A stretch of 15,778 nucleotides of DNA from Porticoccus sp. GTDB taxonomy: Bacteria; Pseudomonadota; Gammaproteobacteria; Pseudomonadales; Porticoccaceae. Numbering within the stretch: the first letter of the stretch is position 1; each line of letters opens with the position of its first letter. The stretch is from NCBI GenBank assembly GCA_011049795.1, contig DRHD01000112.1, positions 1 through 15,778 on the forward strand, given 5' to 3'. Position numbers and translations under genes: made by a program. A model generated the notes under the pieces. It was not told where the DNA came from and did no database searches. It saw only the letters and a list, made by a program, of their open reading frames with translations. Shown in pieces: positions 1-9,288 of the stretch.

Positions 1-230
<230 letters not shown>

Positions 231-243
<13 letters not shown>

Positions 244-1292
244 TGCTTAGATTGATTCTGCGGTGGTTGCTGTTAAGTCTTGCTCTTGTGACGTTAGGGA
301 TAACTGCGGGCTATTGGTATCTAAACGACTATCTGAATACGCCTTTATCCGGTGCCGGTGAGCCTTGGGTTATTGACGTGGAAAGCGGCAGCAGTTTGAC
401 AAAAGTAGCTCACCAGCTTGCAGATCAAGGCATACTCAAACAACCTGCATTATTTACGGCCTATGCTCGACTGACGAGCCAAACAAGTATTAGAGTGGGT
501 GAGTATCAATTGGATGCCGGTGATACGCCGAGAACACTACTTGAGCGGTTGATGTCAGGAAAGGTGATTTATTATCAGATTACTTTTCCTGAAGGACTGA
601 ATTTCAAAGAGTGGCTGTCACTGATTGCAGGGCAACCCAAACTTACTCAATCATTGAATGAGTTAACTGTTCCGGTGTTATTGGAACAATTAGAACTTGA
701 TATTGATCACCCAGAGGGGTGGTTTTTCCCTGACACCTACAGTTACAGTGCCGCTGACACTGGTCGTGATCTCTTATTGCGCGCTTATGCACGTATGCGA
801 GAAGTCCTTGATAATGAGTGGCAATCTCGGGAGGATGGTTTACCTTACCAGTCTCCCTATGAAGCACTGACATTGGCTTCGATTGTTGAAAAAGAAACGG
901 GTGTTGGGTCTGAGCGAAGTCAAATAGCCGGTGTATTTGTAAGGCGTTTGAAGAAGGGGATGAGGTTGCAGACAGACCCAACAGTCATTTATGGTTTGGG
1001 CGATCAATATCAGGGTAATATTACCCGCCGTCATTTGAAGCAGGAAACACCCTACAACACGTATCTGATTAAAGGGCTGCCGCCAACGCCCATCGCCATG
1101 CCAGGGCGTGAGGCGATTCATGCAACGCTACACCCCGCTGAGGGTGATGCCCTGTACTTTGTTGCTAAGGGAGACGGCAGCCATTATTTTTCCGCAACAC
1201 TTGAAGAACATTTACAAGCGGTGCGACGATATCAATTACAGCGGCGTTCAAATTACCGCTCAAGCCCGAACGACTCTAGTCAGGACAAGTAG
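231..1292 (+). CDS. mltG: Endolytic murein transglycosylase MltG (YceG-like)
   Basis: MltG cleaves nascent peptidoglycan glycan strands at the inner membrane and is thought to set strand termination. The 353-residue protein starts with a basic stretch and one membrane segment (about residues 9-29), followed by a periplasmic YceG domain. The catalytic-region motif ASIVEKETG is present, with Glu220 matching the catalytic Glu218 of the E. coli enzyme. Other family blocks are GMRLQTDPTVIYG, TPYNTY, GLPPTPIAMPG and the C-terminal LYFVAKGDGSHYFS. The ATG at 231 is chosen because it gives a normal N-terminus; it overlaps the pabC end by 13 bases, and the ATG at 243 (1-base overlap) is an alternative. 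A longer frame from 174 adds polar residues before the membrane anchor and is unlikely. tmk follows after 7 bases, so the genes are probably cotranscribed. Confidence 0.95.
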
Positions 1293-1299
1293 ACCATAA

Positions 1300-1941
1300 A
1301 TGATGAGTAGCAAGATCGGTAAATTTATTACTATTGAAGGCGTGGAAGGTGTAGGAAAAACCACGAATATTAATTTTATTCGGCAGTGGTTGGCGCAGCT
1401 GAACATTCCTCATGTAGCGACCAGAGAGCCGGGGGGAACCCCGTTGGCTGAGAGCATCCGTGAATTGTTACTGAGTCCTCGTGATGAAACAGTGGATGAA
1501 AATACCGAGCTGTTGATGATGTTTGCTGCTCGAGCCCAGCATCTCGCTGAAGTGATTGTGCCTGCATTAGAACAGGGAAAATGGGTACTCTGCGACCGCT
1601 TCACGGACGCAACTTATGCGTATCAGGGGGGAGGTCGGGGTGTTTCTATGGAGAAAATAGCCCAGCTGGAAACGCTGGTTCAGGGAGCGTTGCGTCCTGA
1701 CCTTACGTTGGTGCTGGATATCCCTGTGGACCAAGGGCTTGCACGAGCAAAAAACCGTAGTGCTCCTGACCGGTTTGAACAAGAAAAAATCGCCTTTTTT
1801 GAACGAGTTAGGGAGTGCTACCTTGCTAGGGTCAAGGCTGAGCCACATCGGTATCAGGTTATTGATGCCTCCCAATCCTTGGATAGAGTTCAGGCGGATA
1901 TTGGTTCAGTTCTTGAGCGTTGCCTGGGATGTGTTTCGTGA
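1300..1941 (+). CDS. tmk: Thymidylate kinase
   Basis: Tmk phosphorylates dTMP to dTDP with ATP, an essential step in dTTP synthesis. The protein has 213 residues, the same length as the E. coli enzyme. Visible motifs are the P-loop GVEGVGKTT (14-22), [11 protein letters not shown] (41-51), the [13 protein letters not shown] block (99-114) and an arginine-bearing lid, [10 protein letters not shown] (153-162), typical of the proteobacterial form in which the lid supplies the catalytic arginine. A second ATG lies at 1303; the first is kept. The gene starts 7 bases after mltG and its TGA overlaps the start of holB. Bases 1549-1634 are repeated exactly, inverted, at the left end of the window. Confidence 0.97.
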   Translation: MMSSKIGKFITIEGVEGVGKTTNINFIRQWLAQLNIPHVATREPGGTPLAESIRELLLSPRDETVDENTELLMMFAARAQHLAEVIVPALEQGKWVLCDRFTDATYAYQGGGRGVSMEKIAQLETLVQGALRPDLTLVLDIPVDQGLARAKNRSAPDRFEQEKIAFFERVRECYLARVKAEPHRYQVIDASQSLDRVQADIGSVLERCLGCVS

Positions 1942-2906
1942 GCGAGCAGCTGACTCCGGCCACTGCAATGCACTATCCCTGGCAGGATACACAGTGGACA
2001 AGTCTGCTAGCTCAGGTAGAACAACAGCGGATTCCTCATGCATTAATTCTGGGCGGGCCGAAACACACCGGTAAATACCAATTTGCTCTGACCCTGGCGC
2101 AGAGGATGCTATGTGAGTCCCCAGTGGGTGGGTATGCATGCGGTAGCTGCAAGCAATGCCATTTAGTTACAGCTAACAATCACCCCGACCTGTTAAAGGT
2201 TTTGCCTGAGGACGAGGGTAAGGCCATACGTATCGATAGTGTTCGTGCGCTGGGTGAATTTGCCAGTAAAACCTCCCAGCAAGGTGGGTGGAAAGTGGTT
2301 ATCATTTATCCTGCAGAGTCTATGAATCAGAATTCATCCAATGCCCTGTTAAAAAATCTTGAAGAGCCGGGTCCAAATACGCTGTTACTGTTAGTTTGTC
2401 ATGAGCCTGCTCGGTTGTCGGCAACGGTAAAAAGTCGGTGTCGTATAGTTAAATTCCCTGTACCGACAATCACACAATCACGACCCTGGTTATCTCAGGT
2501 GGTGGGGCAAGATCAAGATATAAAACAGTTGCTGGACTTTGCTGAAGGGCGTCCGCTGCTTGCGCTACAGTTGATCGAAACGGACTTACTGGAACGGCGT
2601 CACGCATTTGAAGGGATGTTGGATGACTTGGCAGCACACCGAACAACGCCACTGTTAGTCGCAGAAAAATTGGTCGTAAAAAAACCCGTTGCTAATGACC
2701 CGGTGGTAACCGTAGATTGGCTCTATAGCCGTGTATCCTCTGATATACGGTCAGGTCAGGGCGCTATCTCGTCGCGTTTGATGTTCCGCTATCTGGATCG
2801 TTTGATACAGGCAAAAAAACTGCTTCAGAGTTCGGCCAACCCAAATGTACAGTTGTTATGGGAGGAGCTGTTACTCAATTGGCAACTCCTTTTTGTGACG
2901 AGGTGA
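1938..2906 (+). CDS. holB: DNA polymerase III subunit delta' (clamp loader)
   Basis: HolB is the delta' subunit of the clamp loader, which places the beta sliding clamp on primed DNA. It has the AAA+ fold. The P-loop-like stretch GGPKHTGKY (39-47) ends in Tyr instead of Ser/Thr, in keeping with delta' not being a working ATPase. A four-cysteine zinc module follows (Cys59, 68, 71, 74), then NNHPDLLKV and the sensor/arginine-finger SRC motif in KSRCRIVKF. The chosen start is GTG at 1938, which overlaps the tmk stop as GTGA and has GGGA 8 bases upstream. ATG at 1929, TTG at 1920 or ATG at 1968 (just before YPWQ) are also possible. Length, about 322 residues, is normal (E. coli 334). Confidence 0.95.
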   Translation: MSEQLTPATAMHYPWQDTQWTSLLAQVEQQRIPHALILGGPKHTGKYQFALTLAQRMLCESPVGGYACGSCKQCHLVTANNHPDLLKVLPEDEGKAIRIDSVRALGEFASKTSQQGGWKVVIIYPAESMNQNSSNALLKNLEEPGPNTLLLLVCHEPARLSATVKSRCRIVKFPVPTITQSRPWLSQVVGQDQDIKQLLDFAEGRPLLALQLIETDLLERRHAFEGMLDDLAAHRTTPLLVAEKLVVKKPVANDPVVTVDWLYSRVSSDIRSGQGAISSRLMFRYLDRLIQAKKLLQSSANPNVQLLWEELLLNWQLLFVTR

Positions 2907-2976
2907 TTTTGGCGTAGTAGGTCTGTCAGGACATTCTGTGGTTAGTAGCCGTTACGCTGGATGATACGGGCTACGC

Positions 2977-2987
2977 TATAGTACAAT
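2977..2987 (+). promoter_or_regulatory. Possible -10 element ahead of pilZ
   Basis: Overlapping hexamers TATAGT (2977-2982) and TACAAT (2982-2987) lie in the 103-base gap between holB and pilZ, 22-33 bases before the pilZ ATG. A convincing -35 at the right distance was not found; TTACGC at 2952-2957 is 19 bases from the first hexamer. The gap is longer than the others in this gene cluster, which makes a separate promoter plausible but unproven. Confidence 0.3.
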
Positions 2988-3009
2988 GCGCTAATTGGTT
3001 GGACTATGT

Positions 3010-3369
3010 ATGAATATGGATGTATTCGGCAGCGGTATTAGAAATGGGATTCTGAACCTTACTATTAAGGATCAGCGGGCCCTTTACGCCATTTACATGC
3101 CATTTGTTCAAAATGGTGGGCTGTTCATTGCCACCCGTAAAAGTTACATGTTAGGTGATGAAGTCTTTATCCTGCTTGATTTGATGGATGAGCCAGAGCG
3201 TATCCCTCTTACCGGTAAGGTTGTCTGGTTAACCCCGAAGGGGGCTGGCGGTAACCGTTCTCAGGGTGTTGGTATTCAGCTCAATGAAAAGCATGCTGAC
3301 ATGCAGGGTAAGCTTGAAACCTATTTAGCGGGATTGATGGAATCCGATAAGCCCACTAACACGATGTAA
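3010..3369 (+). CDS. pilZ: Type IV pilus assembly protein PilZ
   Basis: This is a 119-residue single-domain PilZ protein. Typical blocks are GILNLTIKDQRALYAIYMPF, NGGLFIATRKSYMLGDEVF, LMDEPERIPLTGKVVW, TPKG and the C-terminal ETYLAG, ending SDKPTNTM. From memory these closely resemble Pseudomonas PilZ, which is encoded at the same place between holB and a tatD gene. That founding PilZ is needed for type IV pilus biogenesis through PilB/FimX and does not itself bind c-di-GMP. In agreement, no RxxxR motif is seen before the beta-barrel here. The ATG at 3010 is preferred, with GGA at 3001-3003 seven bases upstream; a TTG at 2995 would add five residues. The rest of the pilus machinery is not in the window. 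Confidence 0.93.
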   Translation: MNMDVFGSGIRNGILNLTIKDQRALYAIYMPFVQNGGLFIATRKSYMLGDEVFILLDLMDEPERIPLTGKVVWLTPKGAGGNRSQGVGIQLNEKHADMQGKLETYLAGLMESDKPTNTM

Positions 3370-3423
3370 CCGGTTCAAACGTCCCTTTCTATGTTTTCTT
3401 CAGTCACTCTTTAGTATCACCCC

Positions 3424-4239
3424 ATGACAAACAAAGCAGACCCAACTGTGCTGGTGGACTCCCATTGTCATCTGGACCACCTAGATCTCTCTGATTATCA
3501 ACAATCTCTCACCGATTTGTTGCAAGCCGCTCACAATCGAGGTGTGGGCCGCTTTTTAAGTGTGGGTGTAGATTTGGCGTCATCAAAAAAGTTGATCGAA
3601 CTGGCCGCTGAGTATCCCAGTGTTCAGGTATCTGTAGGGGTGCATCCGCTTCAGAAATCTCGCCCAGCTATTCCTGAAATTTCTGAGCTTGTTGAACTGG
3701 GCCGTCAACCAGGGGTTGTTGCCATTGGTGAAACAGGCTTGGATAACTATTATGGGTCGGACTCAGCAGATTGGCAGCAAGAAAGCTTTATTCGCCACCT
3801 GAAAGCTGCCAGCCAATTGAGCAAGCCCGTCATCGTTCATACCCGTGAGGCTCGCGAGGAAACCCTGGTAACCTTGAGGGCGTATGCCGATGCGCAATCC
3901 TCCGGTGTGATTCATTGTTTCACTGAAACCTGGGAGATGGCTAGGGATGCGATGGAACTCAACTTCTTCCTTTCTTTCTCAGGAATTATTACGTTTCGCA
4001 ATGCTTCCGCGTTGCGTGAGGTGGTAAAAAAGGTGCCACTGGAGCGAATGTTGGTGGAAACAGATGCTCCCTGGCTTACCCCTATGCCTCACAGGGGGAA
4101 GCAGAACGAACCTCAGTATGTCGTAGAAGTGGCTAAAGCCGTGGCCGAGATCAAAGGCATTTCGTTTGAGGAGGTCGCTGAGGTTACCTCTAATAATTTT
4201 GAGCAACTATTCCTTTCTCGCAATACCCGTGTGACCTAA
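3424..4239 (+). CDS. ycfH: TatD-family metal-dependent deoxyribonuclease (YcfH-like)
   Basis: The 271-residue protein is a TatD-type amidohydrolase-fold (TIM-barrel) nuclease. All expected metal ligands are visible: HCH at His14/His16, Glu103 in GETGLDNYY, His139 in VIVHTREA, His164 in IHCFTETW and Asp214 in VETDAPWLTP. Members remove nucleotides from DNA ends; the exact substrate of the YcfH branch is not settled. Its position after holB (and pilZ) matches E. coli ycfH and the Pseudomonas tatD-like gene, which is the basis for the symbol. It lies 54 bases after pilZ. No strong ribosome binding site is seen before the ATG. Its TAA forms part of the first unit of a short tandem repeat, followed by a terminator. 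Confidence 0.93.
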   Translation: MTNKADPTVLVDSHCHLDHLDLSDYQQSLTDLLQAAHNRGVGRFLSVGVDLASSKKLIELAAEYPSVQVSVGVHPLQKSRPAIPEISELVELGRQPGVVAIGETGLDNYYGSDSADWQQESFIRHLKAASQLSKPVIVHTREAREETLVTLRAYADAQSSGVIHCFTETWEMARDAMELNFFLSFSGIITFRNASALREVVKKVPLERMLVETDAPWLTPMPHRGKQNEPQYVVEVAKAVAEIKGISFEEVAEVTSNNFEQLFLSRNTRVT

Positions 4240-4331
4240 AAAGTTGGCCTAAGAAAGAGGGCCTAAGAAAGTTAGCCTAAAAAAGGGTGATCTGGAGAGC
4301 AGTGGCATAAAAGGTGCGGCATAAAAAAGCC
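4234..4331 (+). repeat. Degenerate 14-bp tandem repeats after the tatD stop
   Basis: Starting in the last codons of the TatD gene are four units: ACCTAAAAAGTTG (4234), GCCTAAGAAAGAGG (4247), GCCTAAGAAAGTTA (4261) and GCCTAAAAAAGGGT (4275). After 15 unrelated bases come two more 14-base units, GGCATAAAAGGTGC (4304) and GGCATAAAAAAGCC (4318), the last running into the terminator stem. Each of the first four units carries a TAA; because the period is not a multiple of three, these stops fall in all three frames. Confidence 0.85.
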
Positions 4332-4358
4332 CAACAACAACTGTTGCTGGGCTTTTTA
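4323..4358. terminator. Bidirectional rho-independent terminator between tatD and the DUF4340 gene
   Basis: The arms AAAAAGCCCAACAAC (4324-4338) and GTTGCTGGGCTTTTT (4343-4357) pair with a single mismatch around a 4-base loop. The GC-rich core is flanked by A and T runs on both sides, so it can end transcription of the TatD gene on the + strand and of the ABC transporter operon on the - strand, whose last stop codon is 36 bases away. Confidence 0.9.
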
Positions 4359-4393
4359 GTCTTAGTCTCTAGAGGCGTTGATATAACAACCTA

Positions 4394-5368
4394 CTATTGC
4401 TCCATTACTGCTTCTTTAAGCCCCTCGATGAGCGTTGTTGAGGTCTCAGTTTTGTCAAAGATGAGATCAACCTGCCTAATACTGGCAATCGGGTCAAAAA
4501 TAGATTTATTCATCGCGAAAAACAAATCTCTATCTGAGCGACGTACATAGTGTCGGCCCTCATCTCTGATAAAGTGGTAGGTCCAGCTGTTTTTAGGGTC
4601 AGATACCACTAACTTCACTTCTAGCGTTTCTGCTGATTGATAATCAGGCTGGAAGTTATTAGCTACCCGTTGAATAACCAGGTCAGCAAGCGCCTTGTCT
4701 AATCGCTCAACATTTTCCTGATTGAGCTTTCCCTGTTTGGTGTTGCCACGGAAAATAGAGGGTCCCTCGCGGTTAAATATCCAGATGGTTCCTGCTTTCT
4801 TGATATTGTAGTCAGGCCCTTTAATACTCCGAGCATCTTTTACCGCTAACAGTGAAGTATCAAACCATGGCCTACTGCTTGGGAGCATGTCCAGAGTGTC
4901 TATATCAACGGTATAGATAGAATCATCACCCTTTCTACGAACATGAGACTGACGTAGACCGGGAGAGTTGCCAAAAAACAATTCACCCAGAACCTCACCG
5001 TCACTATAGAGCTGTACACGTCGGGTAAACTTATCTTCTGCGACTTGAAATCGCTTGTGGCTATTACTGGTCGTTGCCACAGGCCAGCCAGTGTGTAGTT
5101 TCTCTAAATTCCTAAGCAGTTCATTGACCTTGTCATTACTGGCAGGCAGTTGTTGCTTCGATAGCATCCATTGCCCTTCTGACTTGGCGATATAGACGCC
5201 ATTGTTTTTATCCTCAATGGATAGACTGTCAACAGCTTGCCAATCGATACTGAGCAATGGTTTTGGTTGGTTTAGTCGTGCTTCTCTTTGGCTGTTCCAT
5301 AGCAGGGCTACAGTAAGTAAGAGTTGAATGAGCAATAGGCTTGTTAGCCAAAATGTTAGCTTTTTCAT
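4394..5368 (-). CDS. DUF4340 membrane-anchored protein of a Gld-type ABC transporter operon
   Basis: The 324-residue protein has one N-terminal membrane segment (about residues 5-24) and then a soluble, probably periplasmic, mixed alpha/beta region with motifs such as GQWMLSKQQLPA, LGELFFGNSPG and SRPWFD. The pattern fits the DUF4340 family, commonly encoded beside GldA/GldG-type ABC transporters; its biochemical role is unknown. The start is well supported by GGGGGAG, with GGAG 6 bases before the ATG. Only 13 bases separate it from the GldFG stop, so it is the last gene of that operon and ends at the terminator shared with tatD. It may form the extracytoplasmic part of the transporter; this is inference from context. 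Confidence 0.85.
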   Translation of the reverse strand: MKKLTFWLTSLLLIQLLLTVALLWNSQREARLNQPKPLLSIDWQAVDSLSIEDKNNGVYIAKSEGQWMLSKQQLPASNDKVNELLRNLEKLHTGWPVATTSNSHKRFQVAEDKFTRRVQLYSDGEVLGELFFGNSPGLRQSHVRRKGDDSIYTVDIDTLDMLPSSRPWFDTSLLAVKDARSIKGPDYNIKKAGTIWIFNREGPSIFRGNTKQGKLNQENVERLDKALADLVIQRVANNFQPDYQSAETLEVKLVVSDPKNSWTYHFIRDEGRHYVRRSDRDLFFAMNKSIFDPIASIRQVDLIFDKTETSTTLIEGLKEAVMEQ

Positions 5369-5381
5369 TATGCGCTCCCCC

Positions 5382-8333
5382 TTAATTAGCCAGTTGAGTT
5401 AGATAACGTCGTTGGCGAGACTTATAACGCCTTCTTCGAATCAATGCGATGATTACAAGTGCAGCAACCACTAGCCCATAGTTCAGGTACTCCCAGAATA
5501 ACTGGGTATCATGTTCCATGGGGGGGAGGGTGCGATTGAAATGCCCACGAGAACGTATGCTGAGAAGCCCCGAGTCTTCCAAGGACCAATCCACTGTGTT
5601 GGCTATAAGCTCAAGGGTGCTACGGTATTCACTGCCAACAGCAGAGTTAGCAATGGTTAAGACCTGATCGCGCAAGAAATCGTTCGAGCTAAAGAGAACA
5701 ATTCGAGCAGATGCGGGTGATTTTTCTATGACATTAAACACCGTGGCGGCAACAGAACTAGACTCATCTTCCTGTGTATCGGGTGATCCGTCGTCTAACG
5801 CCGACTCAGTGGATGTTTCATTGCCAAGCAATGAGTCGGGGCGTAGGTCATACCCTTCTGACAACGGCGATGGTTTGCCCGCGAAATAGGAGCTGAATTC
5901 ACCTTGGGTAATAACCCCCAATAGATGTTGGCTTAGCTCGCCCTCACGTTTAAACAAGGTCATTCCCTGTTCATTAATTTCCGGCATGATCATGGTGTTA
6001 TCGGAAAGCCAGGATTTTTCTGAGCTGTGCAGGAGTTCAATCACTTTATGGTTTTTGTGTTTTTCCTGGTCGATAGTGATCGGAGAACTCCAGGCCATAG
6101 TGACTTGTGATAGGTTCGCGGTAATCGGGTTTTCCTGATTAAGCCCATCGTTTCTGATGTCAGAGAAGTAGGGATATTCAATCATCCGAACTTCCTGCAC
6201 CTGATGGCCACCGGAGATTCGCATCACGGGTAATGGAACCGCCTTATTTTGCATATCAAGAACAAGCTTATCTTCCATGTTCAGGCCGTGGTGCTTGAGC
6301 CAGTCCTTAAATTCTCCCTCGAGCAGCGCTAATCCCAGTCCACCCTGAGTGACCGTCATGGTGTATGGAGAGGCCATAGCAATGACAGAGCCGCCTTTCA
6401 TCAGGAACTGATCAATGGCAAAGACCTCTTTTTTACCCATGGCATTGGGTGCTACGATAAGCAGAATATCCATCTCACCAGACACACTGCCATCACTAAG
6501 GTCTTCATCCCGAACGTTCAGGTCGGTGCCGAGAAATGCGGCCAGCTGGTTGAACTGTGGAACAGAAATCCCGATTTGTTGTAGTTTGGGGTCATCTTTA
6601 GGCCTGACGACACCGATAGTTTTAATAAACCCTTTACCAAAGCGTTTAAGGGCAGCTTTAAAGTTGCGTTCGAAGCCGAGCTTGGTCTTATCTTCAAGAG
6701 GAATTTGAATGACTGTATCAGCATTTTCCAAAATAAGGTGGAAATAGAAGAAATCACCACCAAACCTGCTGCTGGTAGACAAAGGTTCAAGGCCATATTC
6801 GTGGGTCAGCTTTTTGGCCGCTTCACTGTTGCCAGCATAGGGGTCAATAAAATTGACCTTCAGTCGACCATTGGCATCCTCACTTAATGCGCTGGCAACT
6901 TCCATGACGTCTTTTTTATGGGCCAGGAGGTCATCCGGTAACATGGCATTAGTGGAGATATAGGCATTGAAGGTTAGGTCGCCTTTAATAGAGTCAAACA
7001 GGTTTCCGCCACTGCGGTAACTGTTTAATACTTTTTTGATGCTGCGAGTCAGATCGTATTCTGGATTGCGAAGACGGATATCAAAGTTCTTGTCACCCTG
7101 TGCCTTCATTTCAATTAAGTCTTTAAATCCCAATACTTCAAATTCATCACCATATTTAATCAGAATGTTGAAGTAGGAGTTCACGATGGCAGATTGATAG
7201 CGGTCAGCTACTTCTAGAGGAACAGGCTTAATACCGTACTTTTGGTTGGCTTCTTCTTCCAGTTTTGCATTGATCGCAGGGTCTGTAAATTCAACCCGCA
7301 CTTTTCCACGGCTGACAATTGCATACTCACGAATTAAATCTTTTATCTGCGGAACAAGAGGCGACAGCATGGGGTGGGTTTTGCTGCTGAAATAACCCCG
7401 AATTAGCATGGGTTCCTGTAGTTGGCTGAGATAGCCACGTGTTGCATCAGAAATAGAGTATTGATTGCCCTTTGTGGTATCCACGCGGAGGTAGGTGATT
7501 TGGCCAAGCCATAGGTTAACGCCAATAGCATTGATGAGTGCCAGTGCTGTCACGGTGCGCCATGCGCGATGTCGTGGTGTAGAAGTCTTCTCAGCCCAGC
7601 GCTCTTTTTCCAGTGTAAATATGTTCAGGGATAGGAACACAATAATAATACTGAGGTAATAATAGAGATCCCTGAGATCAATAACCCCGCGGGTTATTGA
7701 GTCAAACCGGGCTCCAGTGCCTATCAACCTGAACCATTCTCCTGCCTGATTACCGAAAAAATCCGTAATAGTGCTGGTGCCCACAAGATAAAACAGGCCC
7801 GATAAAGCAACGGCAGTAATTAAACTGACAATTTGATTGTCACTACGAGCAGAAACATATAACCCGATAGACAGGTAGGCAGCACCCAAGAGGAAGGTAG
7901 CGAGGTAACCCGCCCATATAGGCCCCCAATCGAGGTCGCCCATCTGTGAAACAGTGATGGGTAAAGGAAGTGTAATAATTAAAGCAATGGTCAATAGCAC
8001 CAGGCAGCCCATAAATTTACCCACAACAAAATGCCACAGAGGCAGTGGTTGGGTAAGAATATGTTCCAGGGTGCCAGTACGACGCTCTTCACTCCAAAGG
8101 CGCATGGTTAATGTACTGGTCAGGAAGATCAGTAGGATAGGCATCCACTCAAACAGCGGACGAATATCAGCAATGTTCCGTGAAAAGTATGACTCTCCCC
8201 AAAAAAAGATAAATAGAGAGGTTGCCGCAAATGTCGCCAGGAATAGATAGGCGATGGGTGACGCAAAGAACAGAGTCACTTCTTTCGCTGCGATACGGCG
8301 AATCATTGGTAGAGGTTTGGCATTAGGCTGCAT
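5382..8333 (-). CDS. Fused GldF-GldG ABC-2 permease / auxiliary transport protein
   Basis: The 983-residue protein joins two domains that are separate genes in Bacteroidetes. Residues 1 to about 245 are an ABC-2 permease of the GldF/NosY kind with about six membrane segments, including the cytoplasmic EERRTGTLEHILTQPLP motif (82-98). From about 260 a further membrane segment leads into a long GldG-type extracytoplasmic region beginning VDTTKGNQYSIS (284-295). Near residues 830-865 is a Ser/Asp/Glu-rich linker, and a C-terminal membrane segment (about 949-965) is followed by an Arg/Lys-rich tail. The ATG at 8333 is chosen because GGAGG lies 6 bases before it; it overlaps the ATPase gene by 11 bases. 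A longer frame from 8372 is unlikely. The substrate is unknown, and GldFG does not by itself imply gliding motility. Confidence 0.9.
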   Translation of the reverse strand: MQPNAKPLPMIRRIAAKEVTLFFASPIAYLFLATFAATSLFIFFWGESYFSRNIADIRPLFEWMPILLIFLTSTLTMRLWSEERRTGTLEHILTQPLPLWHFVVGKFMGCLVLLTIALIITLPLPITVSQMGDLDWGPIWAGYLATFLLGAAYLSIGLYVSARSDNQIVSLITAVALSGLFYLVGTSTITDFFGNQAGEWFRLIGTGARFDSITRGVIDLRDLYYYLSIIIVFLSLNIFTLEKERWAEKTSTPRHRAWRTVTALALINAIGVNLWLGQITYLRVDTTKGNQYSISDATRGYLSQLQEPMLIRGYFSSKTHPMLSPLVPQIKDLIREYAIVSRGKVRVEFTDPAINAKLEEEANQKYGIKPVPLEVADRYQSAIVNSYFNILIKYGDEFEVLGFKDLIEMKAQGDKNFDIRLRNPEYDLTRSIKKVLNSYRSGGNLFDSIKGDLTFNAYISTNAMLPDDLLAHKKDVMEVASALSEDANGRLKVNFIDPYAGNSEAAKKLTHEYGLEPLSTSSRFGGDFFYFHLILENADTVIQIPLEDKTKLGFERNFKAALKRFGKGFIKTIGVVRPKDDPKLQQIGISVPQFNQLAAFLGTDLNVRDEDLSDGSVSGEMDILLIVAPNAMGKKEVFAIDQFLMKGGSVIAMASPYTMTVTQGGLGLALLEGEFKDWLKHHGLNMEDKLVLDMQNKAVPLPVMRISGGHQVQEVRMIEYPYFSDIRNDGLNQENPITANLSQVTMAWSSPITIDQEKHKNHKVIELLHSSEKSWLSDNTMIMPEINEQGMTLFKREGELSQHLLGVITQGEFSSYFAGKPSPLSEGYDLRPDSLLGNETSTESALDDGSPDTQEDESSSVAATVFNVIEKSPASARIVLFSSNDFLRDQVLTIANSAVGSEYRSTLELIANTVDWSLEDSGLLSIRSRGHFNRTLPPMEHDTQLFWEYLNYGLVVAALVIIALIRRRRYKSRQRRYLTQLAN
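7678..7700. repeat. Perfect inverted repeat inside the gldFG coding region
   Basis: The arms TCAATAACCC (7678-7687) and GGGTTATTGA (7691-7700) are perfectly complementary around CGC. The segment codes for SITRGVID in the permease domain. It may be chance constrained by coding, or a site for a DNA-binding protein or RNA structure. Confidence 0.75.
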
Positions 8334-9288
8334 CTTTAACCTCCGCTGTGTCTGTTTCTGTGGGGATTTCATTGACCTCTCTGAAGAGGGCTTCCAAGTC
8401 CCTGTGTTCCTGGTCTATAGCGTAGAGTGTGGCGCCTGAGTTAACAACGAGGTTGGCAACTTCACCACACCGCTCAAGAGGGTTACCATTTTCGTGAATT
8501 TCCAGCCGGTAATGGTAAACAGTCCCTTCAACGGACACTTCTTCTACCCCCGTGACTGTGCTCAGTGGTTGTAAAAGTGTATCCAGCATTCCTTTATCTA
8601 AGGAGGTCGTTAACAGGAGATGGTTACTTTCATGTAAGTCGTCCAATTGGGCATCCATGGCAAGTTGCCCATTGCGAATAATCAGAGCCCTGCTACAGAG
8701 TGCATCTACCTCTTGCATGATGTGTGTGGAGAGAATCACTGTGGCGTCTTTGGCAAGGTCGCGAATCAGTGCTCGGATCAGCTGAGTTTGGATAGGATCG
8801 AGTCCGTTGGTGGGCTCATCGAGGATCAGCAGTTTGGGGTTACCCAAAATGGCTTGGGCAACACCTACGCGTTGTTTATACCCACGGGATAGCGTTGATA
8901 TAGGTGAGAGCAGCTTGGGTACAATATCGGTTGCCCGAATAACACGCTTAATTTCCGAGATTTTCGCTTCGCCGGTCAAACCTTTCATTTCACTGGCATA
9001 GTCAAGGTAATCGGCAACAGTCATTTCAGGGTAGATAGGTAGATTCTCAGGCAAATAGCCGAGGTTCTGCTGAGCCTGTTTCAGGTCTTTCTGAATATCT
9101 GCACCATCGATTTCTATACGGCCCTGATTTGCTTCAATATATCCGCTGAGCATTTTCATGATGGTGGTTTTACCTGCACCGTTATGGCCAAGTAATCCAA
9201 CGATTTCGCCTTTTTTTATTTTGAAGCTGACGTTATCAACGGCTTTAAAATCGCCATATAACCTTGTCAGCTGCTCGACTTCCAGCAT
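8323..9288 (-). CDS. GldA-type ABC transporter ATPase
   Basis: This 321-residue cytoplasmic ATPase powers the GldFG permease encoded next. Motifs in order are Walker A GHNGAGKTT (34-42), the Q-loop region GYLPENLPIYPEMTV (77-91) in the form typical of GldA/NatA/CcmA-like exporters, the signature LSRGYKQR (133-140), Walker B LLILDEP (153-159) and the H-loop His189. The last 100 residues or so form the C-terminal extension common in this subfamily. The ATG at 9288 has GGAG 7 bases upstream. Its stop overlaps the permease start, so translation of the two is probably coupled. It is the first gene of the operon, with its promoter expected in 9289-9577, although none was identified with confidence. 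Confidence 0.93.
   Translation of the reverse strand: MLEVEQLTRLYGDFKAVDNVSFKIKKGEIVGLLGHNGAGKTTIMKMLSGYIEANQGRIEIDGADIQKDLKQAQQNLGYLPENLPIYPEMTVADYLDYASEMKGLTGEAKISEIKRVIRATDIVPKLLSPISTLSRGYKQRVGVAQAILGNPKLLILDEPTNGLDPIQTQLIRALIRDLAKDATVILSTHIMQEVDALCSRALIIRNGQLAMDAQLDDLHESNHLLLTTSLDKGMLDTLLQPLSTVTGVEEVSVEGTVYHYRLEIHENGNPLERCGEVANLVVNSGATLYAIDQEHRDLEALFREVNEIPTETDTAEVKDAA

Noticed and set aside
1929..1968. Alternative holB starts (ATG 1929, ATG 1968)
   Set aside because: Both are possible, but GTG 1938 has a GGGA at good spacing and a 4-base overlap with the tmk stop; the choice is not certain.
4234..4331. The repeats after tatD as a CRISPR array
   Set aside because: Units are 14 bases, degenerate and contiguous with no spacers, and no cas gene is present.
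6415..6887. Open frames on the + strand across the gldFG gene
   Set aside because: They lie opposite a gene with clear domains and strong start signals; their translations have no recognisable motifs.
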